From Chloroflexota bacterium (GTDB lineage: Bacteria > Chloroflexota > Dehalococcoidia > Lucifugimonadales > UBA3495), in the NCBI GenBank assembly GCA_009837355.1, contig VXTR01000071.1, positions 1 to 61,817 of the forward strand: a stretch of DNA of 61,817 bases, in the 5' to 3' direction. The translations under genes and the position numbers were made by a program. Shown piece after piece: positions 7,784 to 15,502 of the stretch. The notes under the pieces were generated by a model. The model was not told the DNA's origin. It did not search any database and saw only the letters and a list, made by a program, of their open reading frames with translations. Position 1 is the first letter of the stretch, and every line of letters starts with the position of its first letter.

Positions 7784-8944
7784 TCACACCCGCCGGCTGG
7801 GGACTACCGGCACAGTTAGAATCAGCGCCGAGTCCACCGCGGCGTCGGTGTCGCCGATTGGCGTGTCCGCCACGTCGCGCAGGGATGTAGCTGTATCCGA
7901 GGGTTGTGCCGACAAGCCGGTGAGCAGCTGCGTTTGAGTTTCCGGCGGTAGGCCCGCTGACGCCAACGACCGGGCTGCGTCGCTCCACTTACCGCCGTCG
8001 TACGCGCCCAGAATCACTACGGTTCGGCCTGGCGGCGGGCTTTGGGCAAGGTCGCCAATCCGCTCCACCGAGGCGCAGACGGCATCCAGCGGTGAAAGCC
8101 CGATTTGCGCCAGCGCCAGCCGGTAGAACCCCGGCGCCGGAATCACCGACACGGCGTCAACGGCAGAATCCAGAGCCGTCAGCAGAACCGGCGCCGATTC
8201 CGCCGGGTCGCCCAGCGTAACCACCATTGACCAGAGGCCGGCGCGCACGTCCCGAACGATACGGTTGACCAACTCGGCGCGGTTGTCGGCGCGCAGCGGC
8301 AGCTCGACTGACCGAATCCAACGCCGGGCCACCGCCAGCGCAGCCGGCGAGCCGATGACGTAATCGGCGTTGGCCAACAGCTCGCGAGCTTGTATCGGAA
8401 CCGCCGCTGGGTCGCCCGGCCCAAGGCCGGCTACCGTAACGGCACGCTCCGCCGAGCGGAAGGCCGCCACGAACTTGCGAGTTTCAACGACTTGTCGGGC
8501 GTGGTTGCCCTCGTGTCCCGCCACCCGTTCAATCAGGTCAAGCAGGGACAGCGCTGGATAGTTGTTCTCCGGGTTGTAAGGCGTGGCCGGCAGGTCCAGC
8601 TGCGCCGGCGACAGCCCGGCAATCAGCGTGCGGAAGCGTTGGTAGTTGGCCTCCAGTTTGGCCACGTCGTTGGCGATGCGGTCACCGCGGGCGTCGAAAG
8701 GCGGCAGCATCTCCCGTTCACCTGAAGCAATCTCCTCCAACGCCTGGACGAAGTTCTCCGTGAACAGGTGCTGCATCACCTCCCAAACCGACCAGCGGGA
8801 ACCGAGGAAGGCGTCGGCCTCATCCACACCGTCCAGGGCGGCCAGCAACGCGGCGTGGCCGTCGTCAAGGCGTTGCAGGGCGCGCTCCCGCCGCTGGGTG
8901 GGGGTCAGCGCGTCGGTGTCATCGGTGAAATCGTGGGAAACCAT
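7784..8944 (-). CDS. DinB-like metal-binding domain fused to a tetrapyrrole-methylase-fold domain
   Basis: The 386-residue protein has two recognisable halves in one uninterrupted frame. Residues about 15-160 form a DinB/YfiT-type four-helix bundle with the three metal-ligand histidines at His59 (VMQHL), His144 and His148 (AGHEGNH). Residues about 168-386 look like a corrin/porphyrin methylase: VTVAGLGPGDP at the start, a VVTLGDPA motif, and a PPPGRTVVILGAYD segment. The family uses SAM to methylate precorrins, or is fused to MazG in YabN. I am not aware of this pairing as a standard architecture. AAGGATG precedes the ATG; an adjacent TTG at 8947 is also possible. Its job is unknown. Confidence 0.75.
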   Translation of the reverse strand: MVSHDFTDDTDALTPTQRRERALQRLDDGHAALLAALDGVDEADAFLGSRWSVWEVMQHLFTENFVQALEEIASGEREMLPPFDARGDRIANDVAKLEANYQRFRTLIAGLSPAQLDLPATPYNPENNYPALSLLDLIERVAGHEGNHARQVVETRKFVAAFRSAERAVTVAGLGPGDPAAVPIQARELLANADYVIGSPAALAVARRWIRSVELPLRADNRAELVNRIVRDVRAGLWSMVVTLGDPAESAPVLLTALDSAVDAVSVIPAPGFYRLALAQIGLSPLDAVCASVERIGDLAQSPPPGRTVVILGAYDGGKWSDAARSLASAGLPPETQTQLLTGLSAQPSDTATSLRDVADTPIGDTDAAVDSALILTVPVVPSRRV

Positions 8945-9009
8945 CAATCAGCATCCTTGTCATGGCAGGTTGAGCAATACGGAGTGGTGCCAGCAGCGGC
9001 CCGGTACGT

Positions 9010-9015
9010 TATCAT
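9010..9015 (+). promoter_or_regulatory. -10 element giving a leaderless VLRF1 transcript
   Basis: TATCAT lies 6 nt before the ATG at 9022. With the usual 6-7 nt from -10 to start site, transcription would begin at the A of the start codon. No ribosome-binding site and no convincing -35 hexamer are visible. Confidence 0.5.
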
Positions 9016-9021
9016 ACAACC

Positions 9022-9819
9022 ATGATGGCTGAGGAAAGCAGAATCTTGTCGGGTTTACGGCCAGGGCAGGCGGTATCCGCAGAACGCGTTCTTCGCACGC
9101 TGGACGGTCTGCACGAGACGGCGCGGTCGGCCAGCCGGGTGGGGACCCTGTACGTTCCGGCGATGCCCGCCGACGACAACGCCACCATGGCGGCGCTGGC
9201 TCGCGCCGCCGGCGGGCCTGACTGGATTGGCGCGCTGGAACGTTCCTGCGGACGGGCGCTGCGCTCGCACGACGGAATTGCAGCTTTCCGCATCGACAAC
9301 TCCGGAGTGGCCTTCCTGCCATCGTTCCCGCTGCAGGCAGCCCTGCTGGACGACGGCATAGTTGACGCGCCGCTGCGCTTCCTGCTTTCCGCCGATTTCA
9401 TCGTGGGGGTCGCCCTGGTGCGGCTGGGTCGCTACGCCATCGCCGTTTACGAGGGGCGGCGGCTGGCAGTATCCAAGACCGATACCCGCTACGTGAAAAG
9501 CCGGCATCACGCCGGAGGCACCTCGCAACGACGGTTCCAGCGCGTCCGTGAAAACCAGATTCATCGCCTTTACGTGGAGGCCGCCGGCGTTCTCGAACGG
9601 CAGTGGCGGCCCTGGCTCGACCGCCTGGACTACGTAGCGCTGGGCGGCGAGGCGGCCACTATCAACGGCTTCGTCAAGGAATGCGCCACGCTAACTCGCC
9701 TGGCGCCCATCACCCTGCAACGCCGCCTGGACGTGCGCGAGCCCAACCGCGCCGTCCTGGACCAGGTTGTTCCAATGCTCTACCAATGCCGCGCCTACCC
9801 GTTGCGGTGGGACGACTGA
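9022..9819 (+). CDS. acVLRF1-family peptidyl-tRNA hydrolase / release factor (Vms1-like)
   Basis: A 265-residue protein matching the Actinobacteria/Chloroflexi VLRF1 family, bacterial relatives of eukaryotic Vms1/ANKZF1. The signature is KTDTRYVKS followed by AGGTSQRRF (164-172); the Gln169 loop corresponds to the catalytic GxQ loop of eRF1-type factors. Vms1 cleaves nascent chains from peptidyl-tRNA on split large ribosomal subunits. The next gene, on the same strand 22 nt on, is mutS2/rqcU, whose product splits collided ribosomes, strongly suggesting a joint role in ribosome rescue. The start has a -10 box 6 nt upstream and no ribosome-binding site. The biochemical role of bacterial members is inferred from homology. 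Confidence 0.82.
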   Translation: MMAEESRILSGLRPGQAVSAERVLRTLDGLHETARSASRVGTLYVPAMPADDNATMAALARAAGGPDWIGALERSCGRALRSHDGIAAFRIDNSGVAFLPSFPLQAALLDDGIVDAPLRFLLSADFIVGVALVRLGRYAIAVYEGRRLAVSKTDTRYVKSRHHAGGTSQRRFQRVRENQIHRLYVEAAGVLERQWRPWLDRLDYVALGGEAATINGFVKECATLTRLAPITLQRRLDVREPNRAVLDQVVPMLYQCRAYPLRWDD

Positions 9820-9828
9820 GGCCGATGC

Positions 9829-9834
9829 TATAAT
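9829..9834 (+). promoter_or_regulatory. -10 element before mutS2 (leaderless start)
   Basis: A consensus TATAAT lies 7 nt before the mutS2 ATG at 9842, so a transcript starting here would have essentially no 5' leader. It allows mutS2 to be expressed independently of the VLRF1 gene. Confidence 0.55.
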
Positions 9835-9841
9835 TTTGCCC

Positions 9842-12277
9842 ATGGTTTCGGCGGACGAACGGCAACAGCCTCCCATCCCTTCTGACGACGGCTTTCAGCG
9901 GGCGCTGGGGTTACTTGAATTCGACGAAATCCGCCGGCAACTGGCCGCCGCCACCCGCACCGCCGTCGGCGCTGAAGCCGCTGCCGAGCTCGCACCATCC
10001 GACGACCCTCACGACGTGGCCGTACGGCAGCAGGAAACCGCCGAGGCCCGCCGCCTTCTTGACACTTCCGGCGCACTGGAACTCGGACCGGAGGACGACC
10101 TGCGTCCAGCCGTCCACCGCGCACTGCTGGGCGGCGTCCTGTCCGGCCTGGAACTCCGGAACGTCGGCGCGTTGGTAGCTGCCGCCCGCTGGAACCGCAG
10201 CGCCCTGGTTCACCGGGAAGACCTGCCCCTGCTGGCCGCCATCACCCAGAACCTGCCGGAACTGCCCGACCTGGAAAGCGCCGTCAACCGTACCGTCAGC
10301 GCTGCCGGCGAAGTGCTGGACAGCGCATCGCCGGAACTGGCACGCCTGCGCCGGGAGTCCCGCTCCGCCTACTCCGCCCTCAACGACGTGATGCAGCGTG
10401 CCCTGCGCCGCTACCAGCGCTCCGGCGTCGCCCAGGAGGACATCGTAACCGAGCGCAACGGGCGCATGGTGTTGCTCATCAAGACCGATTTCAAGGGACA
10501 GGCTCCCGGCATCGTGCACGACGTGTCCGACAGCGGCGCGACGGTATTCATCGAGCCGATGCCAGCCATTGACCTGGGCAACCGCTGGAGGGAAACCCGC
10601 CTGGCCGAACAGCGCGAAGAGGAGCGCGTGCTGCGGGAACTGTCATCCCTGGTGGGGGGATATGCCGAGGACATCACCCTGATGCACCATCTGCTGGGCC
10701 GCCTGGACCTGGCGCTGGCCAAGGGCCGCTATGCCGCGTCCCTGCGCGCGGTTACGCCCAACCTGCTTGCGTCCGATGTACCCCGTCGCCTGCGCTTGGC
10801 GGGCGCGCGCCATCCGTTGCTCACGGGGGACGTGGTGCCCACCACCATCGTCATCGACGCCGGCCATCCCGTCCTGCTCATTACCGGCCCCAACGCCGGG
10901 GGCAAGACTGTCGCCCTGAAAACCGTGGGGCTGCTGGCGATGATGGCACACGCCGGCCTCCAGGTGCCGGCCAGCGACGCCGACCTGCCCCTGTTTGACG
11001 GCATCTACGCCGACATCGGCGACCAGCAGAGCATATTTGAATCCCTGTCCACTTTCAGCAGCCACGTCCGCAACTTGCAACGCATCATGGACGTTGCCAC
11101 CGACCACTCTCTCATTCTCATTGACGAACTCGGCTCCGCCACCGACCCTGAGGAGGGTTCCGCTCTGGCCATTGCGCTGCTATCTCACCTCCGCGACGCC
11201 GGAGCGATGGTAGTGGCAACTACCCATCACCGCAACGTCGCCCGCCTGGCCCAGGAGGAGCCCGGCATGGTCAACGCCAGTGTTGACCTGAACCCCCGCA
11301 CGCTGGAGCCGACTTACCGCCTCACCCACGGCGTGCCCGGCCGCAGCTACGCCTTGACCATCGCCGCTCGCCTGGGCCTGCCGGAGTCGGTCATCGCCGG
11401 AGCGCAGAACCACCTGGAGCCGTCCCACGTGCGGACCGACCGGCTGTTGCAGGAACTGCAGGAGGAACGCCTCACCGTGTCCGAACTGCGCCAGCAGGCC
11501 GAGCAGGCCCTGGACGACGCCCGCCGCCAGGAGCGGGAAGTCGCCGAACGGCTGGCCACCGTGGAAGACGCGAAAGCCCAGCTGGTAGAGGACGCCCGCC
11601 GCGAACTGGCTGAGGAGATTACGGAGGTAGCCACTCGCATCCGGCAGGCCGAACGCTCACTGCAACGTCAGCAGGCGCGCCAATCCGCCGTCGCTGGCGA
11701 CGCACCGGCATCCGCGCCGGACGTTGACCTGACCGCAGAGCGCGAGCGTCTGGCCGCAGCCCAGCGTGAGGTGGTATCGCCCGACTGGACGCCCATCCCG
11801 GTGGAGCGACCGCCCTGGTATCACGACCTGCGCGCCGGCGACCGGGTGTACATCCGGGGCGTCTCCCGCCCGGTGGAGGTGGTTACCCCGCCCAACGAGC
11901 AGCAGGAGGTTGAGGTCATCATCGGCAGTATGCGGGCCCGCCTGCCCGTGTACCAGTTGGACCGGCCCGCCGAACGCGTCCATCCCGCCGCCGAGCAGGC
12001 CGGCGTCGTGTATCGCCGCCCGGAGAGCCGGCGCACCCTGAGCCCGGAGGTCAACCTGCACGGGTACCGGGTGGACGAAGCCCTCAACGTCATCGATTCC
12101 CTGTTGGACGATGCCGCCCTGGAGGGTATGACTTCCCTGAAAATCGTTCACGGCAAGGGCACGGGCGCGCTGCGTCAAGCCATCCGCGAGTATCTCAATG
12201 GGCACCCCCTGGTGAACACCATCGAGCCGGGTGAGGGCGGCAGCGCCGCCGGCGTAACCGTAGTGCAACTCCGCTAG
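9842..12277 (+). CDS. mutS2: MutS2 / RqcU, ribosome-splitting ATPase with Smr nuclease domain
   Basis: An 811-residue MutS2. It has a helical MutS core (about 1-330), an ABC-type ATPase with Walker A GPNAGGKT (about 348-356) and Walker B LILIDELGSATDPEEG (about 424-439), a long coiled coil (about 530-640), a KOW-like basic segment, and a C-terminal Smr domain with NLHG and HGKGTG. The mismatch-recognition domain of MutS is absent, as expected. MutS2/RqcU binds collided ribosomes and splits them using ATP; the Smr domain may cut mRNA. The start at 9842 is fixed by the TATAAT 7 nt before it and by family length. The upstream VLRF1 neighbour supports a translation-rescue role. Confidence 0.93.
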   Translation: MVSADERQQPPIPSDDGFQRALGLLEFDEIRRQLAAATRTAVGAEAAAELAPSDDPHDVAVRQQETAEARRLLDTSGALELGPEDDLRPAVHRALLGGVLSGLELRNVGALVAAARWNRSALVHREDLPLLAAITQNLPELPDLESAVNRTVSAAGEVLDSASPELARLRRESRSAYSALNDVMQRALRRYQRSGVAQEDIVTERNGRMVLLIKTDFKGQAPGIVHDVSDSGATVFIEPMPAIDLGNRWRETRLAEQREEERVLRELSSLVGGYAEDITLMHHLLGRLDLALAKGRYAASLRAVTPNLLASDVPRRLRLAGARHPLLTGDVVPTTIVIDAGHPVLLITGPNAGGKTVALKTVGLLAMMAHAGLQVPASDADLPLFDGIYADIGDQQSIFESLSTFSSHVRNLQRIMDVATDHSLILIDELGSATDPEEGSALAIALLSHLRDAGAMVVATTHHRNVARLAQEEPGMVNASVDLNPRTLEPTYRLTHGVPGRSYALTIAARLGLPESVIAGAQNHLEPSHVRTDRLLQELQEERLTVSELRQQAEQALDDARRQEREVAERLATVEDAKAQLVEDARRELAEEITEVATRIRQAERSLQRQQARQSAVAGDAPASAPDVDLTAERERLAAAQREVVSPDWTPIPVERPPWYHDLRAGDRVYIRGVSRPVEVVTPPNEQQEVEVIIGSMRARLPVYQLDRPAERVHPAAEQAGVVYRRPESRRTLSPEVNLHGYRVDEALNVIDSLLDDAALEGMTSLKIVHGKGTGALRQAIREYLNGHPLVNTIEPGEGGSAAGVTVVQLR

Positions 12278-12305
12278 AGGCATCGCCAGGTCTGGAGGCA
12301 GCATC

Positions 12306-13241
12306 ATGTCAAACCCTATTTTGAACACCGCAGTGGGCAATTACGGCCATACCGCCCCATTGAAGAACGGCGAGGTAACGTCGGATATGTTCGCGATGGA
12401 ACACATCGAAGTGTCTCCTGTTACCGCCATATTTCGCCGCATGGTGCGCGGCCTGGAGTTCGACGTGGCCGAGATGGCCCTGTCCACCTACCTGTGCGCC
12501 CGCGCTCATGGCAAAACGTTCACCGGCATTCCGGTATTTCTGACCCGCGCCTTCTATCACGCCGGCATAACCGTCAGCGCGGCCAGCGGCATCTGCTCGC
12601 CGAAGGACCTGGAAGGCCGTCGCGTCGGCGTGCGCAGCTATACCCTGACTCCAGGCGTTTGGACTCGCGGCTTGCTGGAAACCGAATACGACGTTGACCT
12701 GGACGCGGTTACCTGGGTGCTGTCCGGCGATGAACACGTCGCCGAATACGTTGCCCCGTCCAACGTGGTATCGTCGCCCAACTCTAACCTGGGCGAGATG
12801 CTGTTGTCGGGCGAGATTGACGCCGCCATCGGCGCCGGCCGGATCGATTCCCCCGACGTTCAGCCTTTGTTCTCCAATCCCGAAGAGGCCGATGCCGAAT
12901 GGCACCGTAAAACCGGCATCTATCCCATCAGCCACATGGTGGTGGTCAAGAACTCGGCTTTGGCATCCACTCCCGGCCTTGCCGAAGAGCTGTTCAACGT
13001 TTTCAAGGCCGCCAAAACTCCCTATGTTGATCACCTGCAATCCGGCGCGTCCGGCGAGCCCGACGACGCCGCATTGCTGAAAATGGCTGACGTAGTGGGC
13101 GGAGACCCGCTGCCCTACGGCTTGGAGAGTTCCCGCAAAACCCTGGAAACGTTTATTGACTTCAACGTCAGCCAGGGTGTAATCCCCGAAGGGGTTGACC
13201 CGGCAGCGCTGTTCCCGGCCGAAACCCTGGCGCTGGGTTAG
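12306..13241 (+). CDS. 4,5-dihydroxyphthalate decarboxylase-like protein (NMT1/THI5-like fold)
   Basis: A 311-residue protein without signal peptide, with the two-lobed periplasmic-binding-like fold seen in Pht5-type 4,5-dihydroxyphthalate decarboxylase. Characteristic stretches are LEFDVAEMALSTYLCA, IPVFLTRAFYHAGI and DLEGRRVGVRSYTLTPG. Pht5 removes one carboxyl group from 4,5-dihydroxyphthalate to give protocatechuate, the substrate of LigB-type dioxygenases such as those at 2208-4298. The absence of an export signal favours the enzyme over a transporter receptor. GGAGG precedes the ATG. It follows mutS2 by 28 nt, probably without functional connection. Whether phthalate is the real substrate is unknown. 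Confidence 0.7.
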   Translation: MSNPILNTAVGNYGHTAPLKNGEVTSDMFAMEHIEVSPVTAIFRRMVRGLEFDVAEMALSTYLCARAHGKTFTGIPVFLTRAFYHAGITVSAASGICSPKDLEGRRVGVRSYTLTPGVWTRGLLETEYDVDLDAVTWVLSGDEHVAEYVAPSNVVSSPNSNLGEMLLSGEIDAAIGAGRIDSPDVQPLFSNPEEADAEWHRKTGIYPISHMVVVKNSALASTPGLAEELFNVFKAAKTPYVDHLQSGASGEPDDAALLKMADVVGGDPLPYGLESSRKTLETFIDFNVSQGVIPEGVDPAALFPAETLALG

Positions 13242-13243
13242 CG

Positions 13244-13621
13244 TCAATTCCGGGAATCATCGTAGTCTGAATCCAAATCCCACTCCCGGTCGTAATAAGG
13301 GTCGTAGCCGTCGTAGTACCCCTGCTCATCGGCCTCGTTGCGCCGTCGCCATTGTCCCCAGAGCCACTTGCCGACCACCACGACCACCGCCAGTAGAACC
13401 AGCCCGCCGATTATCCACACGTCCAGATAGGCCAGGAACGACAAGTCGGCCGGGTCGTTGCCGGCCTGCCCGGCCAGGGACAGGATGCCAAGGGGCCCAG
13501 AGGCGTTTCCTTTGGCCAAAGTATAAAAAATCACCGAATCTTGCACCTGCGCAAGTATGTCCGTATCCTTCGGATTTACAATAATAGCACCGTTCCCCCG
13601 CCCGGGCCTTCGCAAACCCAA
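13244..13621 (-). CDS. Hypothetical single-pass membrane protein with acidic Tyr/Asp-rich tail
   Basis: A 125-residue frame with one membrane segment (WIIGGLVLLAVVVVVGKWLW, about 70-90), a basic cytoplasmic border (WRRRNE) and a C-terminal tail of about 25 residues dominated by Tyr, Asp and Glu. The N-terminal 35 residues look less protein-like and contain a possible TATACT promoter box, so the real start may lie further in (for example a TTG near 13518). No family is recognised. It is convergent with the gene at 12306 and divergent from xerD. Confidence 0.45.
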   Translation of the reverse strand: MGLRRPGRGNGAIIVNPKDTDILAQVQDSVIFYTLAKGNASGPLGILSLAGQAGNDPADLSFLAYLDVWIIGGLVLLAVVVVVGKWLWGQWRRRNEADEQGYYDGYDPYYDREWDLDSDYDDSRN

Positions 13622-13662
13622 AGCCGTAATCAGGCGATTCTGAGCGGGCTGATGGTGAGATT

Positions 13663-14577
13663 ATGAAAGAGACCGTAAACGCTTTCCTCCAGTACCTGGT
13701 CGTCGAGCGCGGCTTTTCGCAGAATACCCTGGCGGCTTACAGCAACGACCTCAACCAGTTCCTGACATTCGCCGCCGCAGAGTTGAACGCGTCCGGCGAC
13801 GACGCCGAAGACTGGCGCCGCGTTGACATTGACCTGCTCAACGCCTACATCAACGAGCTGCGCAACGTAAAGCGATACCGGGACACCACCACCGCCCGCA
13901 AGGTGGCGGCGGTGCGTTCCTTCTTCGGTTACCTCAGCGCCAACGAGCTCATCAGCGAAGACCCCACCGAAAACCTCGGTTCCCCCCGCGTCGGACGTTC
14001 CGTGCCCAAGTTCCTGTCCGAGGGAGACGTGAAGCTGCTGCTGTCCACCGCCGCCGACACCGGCACTCCCGAAGGCCGCCGGGACGCCAGCATCCTCGAG
14101 TTGCTCTACGCCACCGGCGTCCGCGTCAGTGAACTGGTCGCCCTCAACGTGCAGGACGTCGACTTTGAAGAGAGTTTCATCCGCGCCTGGGGCAAGGGTT
14201 CCAAGGAGCGTATCGTCTATCTGTACCCCGAAGCGTTGACCAACCTACGCGCCTATATCGGCGGCGCGCGGGCCGAACTGGTCAGCAGCAAAAAAGGCGA
14301 AACGGCGCTTTACGTGAACCAGCGCGGCGAGCGGCTCACCCGACAATGGGTGTGGAACATCCTCAAAACCGCCGCCAAAAAGTCGGGCGTTGACGCGGAC
14401 ATCACGCCGCACACGTTGCGCCACAGCTTTGCCACGCACCTGCTCCAGAACGGCGCCTCCCTGCGCCACGTCCAGGAACTCCTGGGCCACTCCAACATCT
14501 CCACCACCCAGATGTACACCCATCTCACTGACGACCACGTCCGCGACGAATACGAGCAAAGCCACCCCCGCGCTTGA
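13663..14577 (+). CDS. xerD: Tyrosine recombinase XerC/XerD
   Basis: A 304-residue tyrosine recombinase of normal Xer length, with an N-terminal SAM-like core-binding domain (1-100) and a complete catalytic set: Arg154 (TGVRVSE), Lys178 (GKGSKER), His250 and Arg253 (HTLRHS), His276 (LGHS) and nucleophile Tyr285 (QMYTHL). The short length, lack of extra domains and housekeeping setting beside recO fit chromosome-dimer resolution rather than an integrase. Whether it is the only Xer recombinase of the genome, and so XerC or XerD, cannot be told. It ends 4 nt before recO and is likely translated together with it. Confidence 0.88.
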   Translation: MKETVNAFLQYLVVERGFSQNTLAAYSNDLNQFLTFAAAELNASGDDAEDWRRVDIDLLNAYINELRNVKRYRDTTTARKVAAVRSFFGYLSANELISEDPTENLGSPRVGRSVPKFLSEGDVKLLLSTAADTGTPEGRRDASILELLYATGVRVSELVALNVQDVDFEESFIRAWGKGSKERIVYLYPEALTNLRAYIGGARAELVSSKKGETALYVNQRGERLTRQWVWNILKTAAKKSGVDADITPHTLRHSFATHLLQNGASLRHVQELLGHSNISTTQMYTHLTDDHVRDEYEQSHPRA

Positions 14578-14581
14578 AAAC

Positions 14582-15367
14582 ATGACCTCGCCACGCATCT
14601 ACCGCGCTGAGGGCCTCACCCTGCGCAAAGCCTCCGTTGGCGAGGCCGACCTGATATCGTCCCTCTATAGCCGCGAACACGGCAAGTTGGAAGTGCTGGC
14701 CCGCGGCGCCCGGCGCCTCACCAGCAGGTTGATGGGCCACTTCGAGCCGCTGACCCTGGTGCGCCTGTCCATAGTTAGAGGCCGCTCGCTGGACACCGTC
14801 GCCGAGGCCGAGGTCATCAACGCGTTCCCTGCCGTCAAGGCCGAATATGCCAGCGTCGCCCGCGGGCTGTACGTCGCCGAGCTGATTGACGGCTTCAGCG
14901 CCGCCGCCGCTGCCAACCCACCGCTCTTTGACCTGGCGCTGCAAACCCTGGATGCCGTCGGCCGGGCGTCCGGCGCGGCTGACGACGACCCGGCCGTTGA
15001 CCTGCCCCTGCGCTACTTTGACCTGCAGTTGCTGCGGCTGTCGGGCTTTCTGCCCGAGCTCTACCAGTGCGTGGAATGCGGGGCCGACCTGGAACCGGAG
15101 CGCCATCGGTTCGCGGCCGGCGCCGGCGGCGCGCTCTGCTCCGACTGTGCGACCCCGCCGGACGTAATCGTGCGTCCGCTGTCCCTGTCCGCGCTGAAAG
15201 TGCTGCGCCTGCTCCATCGCACTGAATCTCCCGACGGGCTGCCCCGCCTGGATATGCCGGCGTCGGTTCGGCAGGAAGTTCACGGTCTCCTCACCGAAAC
15301 TCTGCAACACTGGCTGGATCGGCAACTGCGCTCCCAAGCCTTTCTGGACGCGACGGAATTTGCCTGA
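14582..15367 (+). CDS. recO: DNA repair protein RecO
   Basis: A 261-residue protein with the RecO plan: an N-terminal OB fold (RIYRAEGLTLRKASVGEAD, then LISSLYSREHGKLEVLARGARR), a helical body, and a zinc-binding group CVECG...CSDC near residues 166-191. RecO loads RecA onto SSB-coated single-stranded DNA with RecR. The start ATG lies 4 nt after the xerD stop without its own ribosome-binding site, suggesting translational coupling. Confidence 0.9.
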   Translation: MTSPRIYRAEGLTLRKASVGEADLISSLYSREHGKLEVLARGARRLTSRLMGHFEPLTLVRLSIVRGRSLDTVAEAEVINAFPAVKAEYASVARGLYVAELIDGFSAAAAANPPLFDLALQTLDAVGRASGAADDDPAVDLPLRYFDLQLLRLSGFLPELYQCVECGADLEPERHRFAAGAGGALCSDCATPPDVIVRPLSLSALKVLRLLHRTESPDGLPRLDMPASVRQEVHGLLTETLQHWLDRQLRSQAFLDATEFA

Positions 15368-15385
15368 AAATTGCATTTGTTTATG

Positions 15386-15414
15386 TTGACCAATTTACCG
15401 GAAAAGCGTAAAAG
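15386..15414 (+). promoter_or_regulatory. Promoter candidate for the biotin carboxylase unit
   Basis: TTGACC (15386-15391) and TAAAAG (15409-15414) are separated by 17 bp in the 135-nt gap between recO and accC. The -10 is weak. Confidence 0.4.
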
Positions 15415-15502
15415 TCTGTCATTGCTCGATCGCGCAGATACGTCGTACCGGGGTTGAAGGCATAGACCGCCGTTCCCCCTGCCCAACAAGCGGGGTGTAG
15501 CA

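Noticed and set aside
9842-12277. MutS2 as a mismatch-repair protein
   Set aside because: It lacks the mismatch-recognition domain and carries Smr; current knowledge and the VLRF1 neighbour point to ribosome rescue.
13663-14577. Tyrosine recombinase as a sign of an integrated element
   Set aside because: Length, motifs and the recO neighbour match housekeeping XerC/D; no att duplication or phage/transposon genes are nearby.
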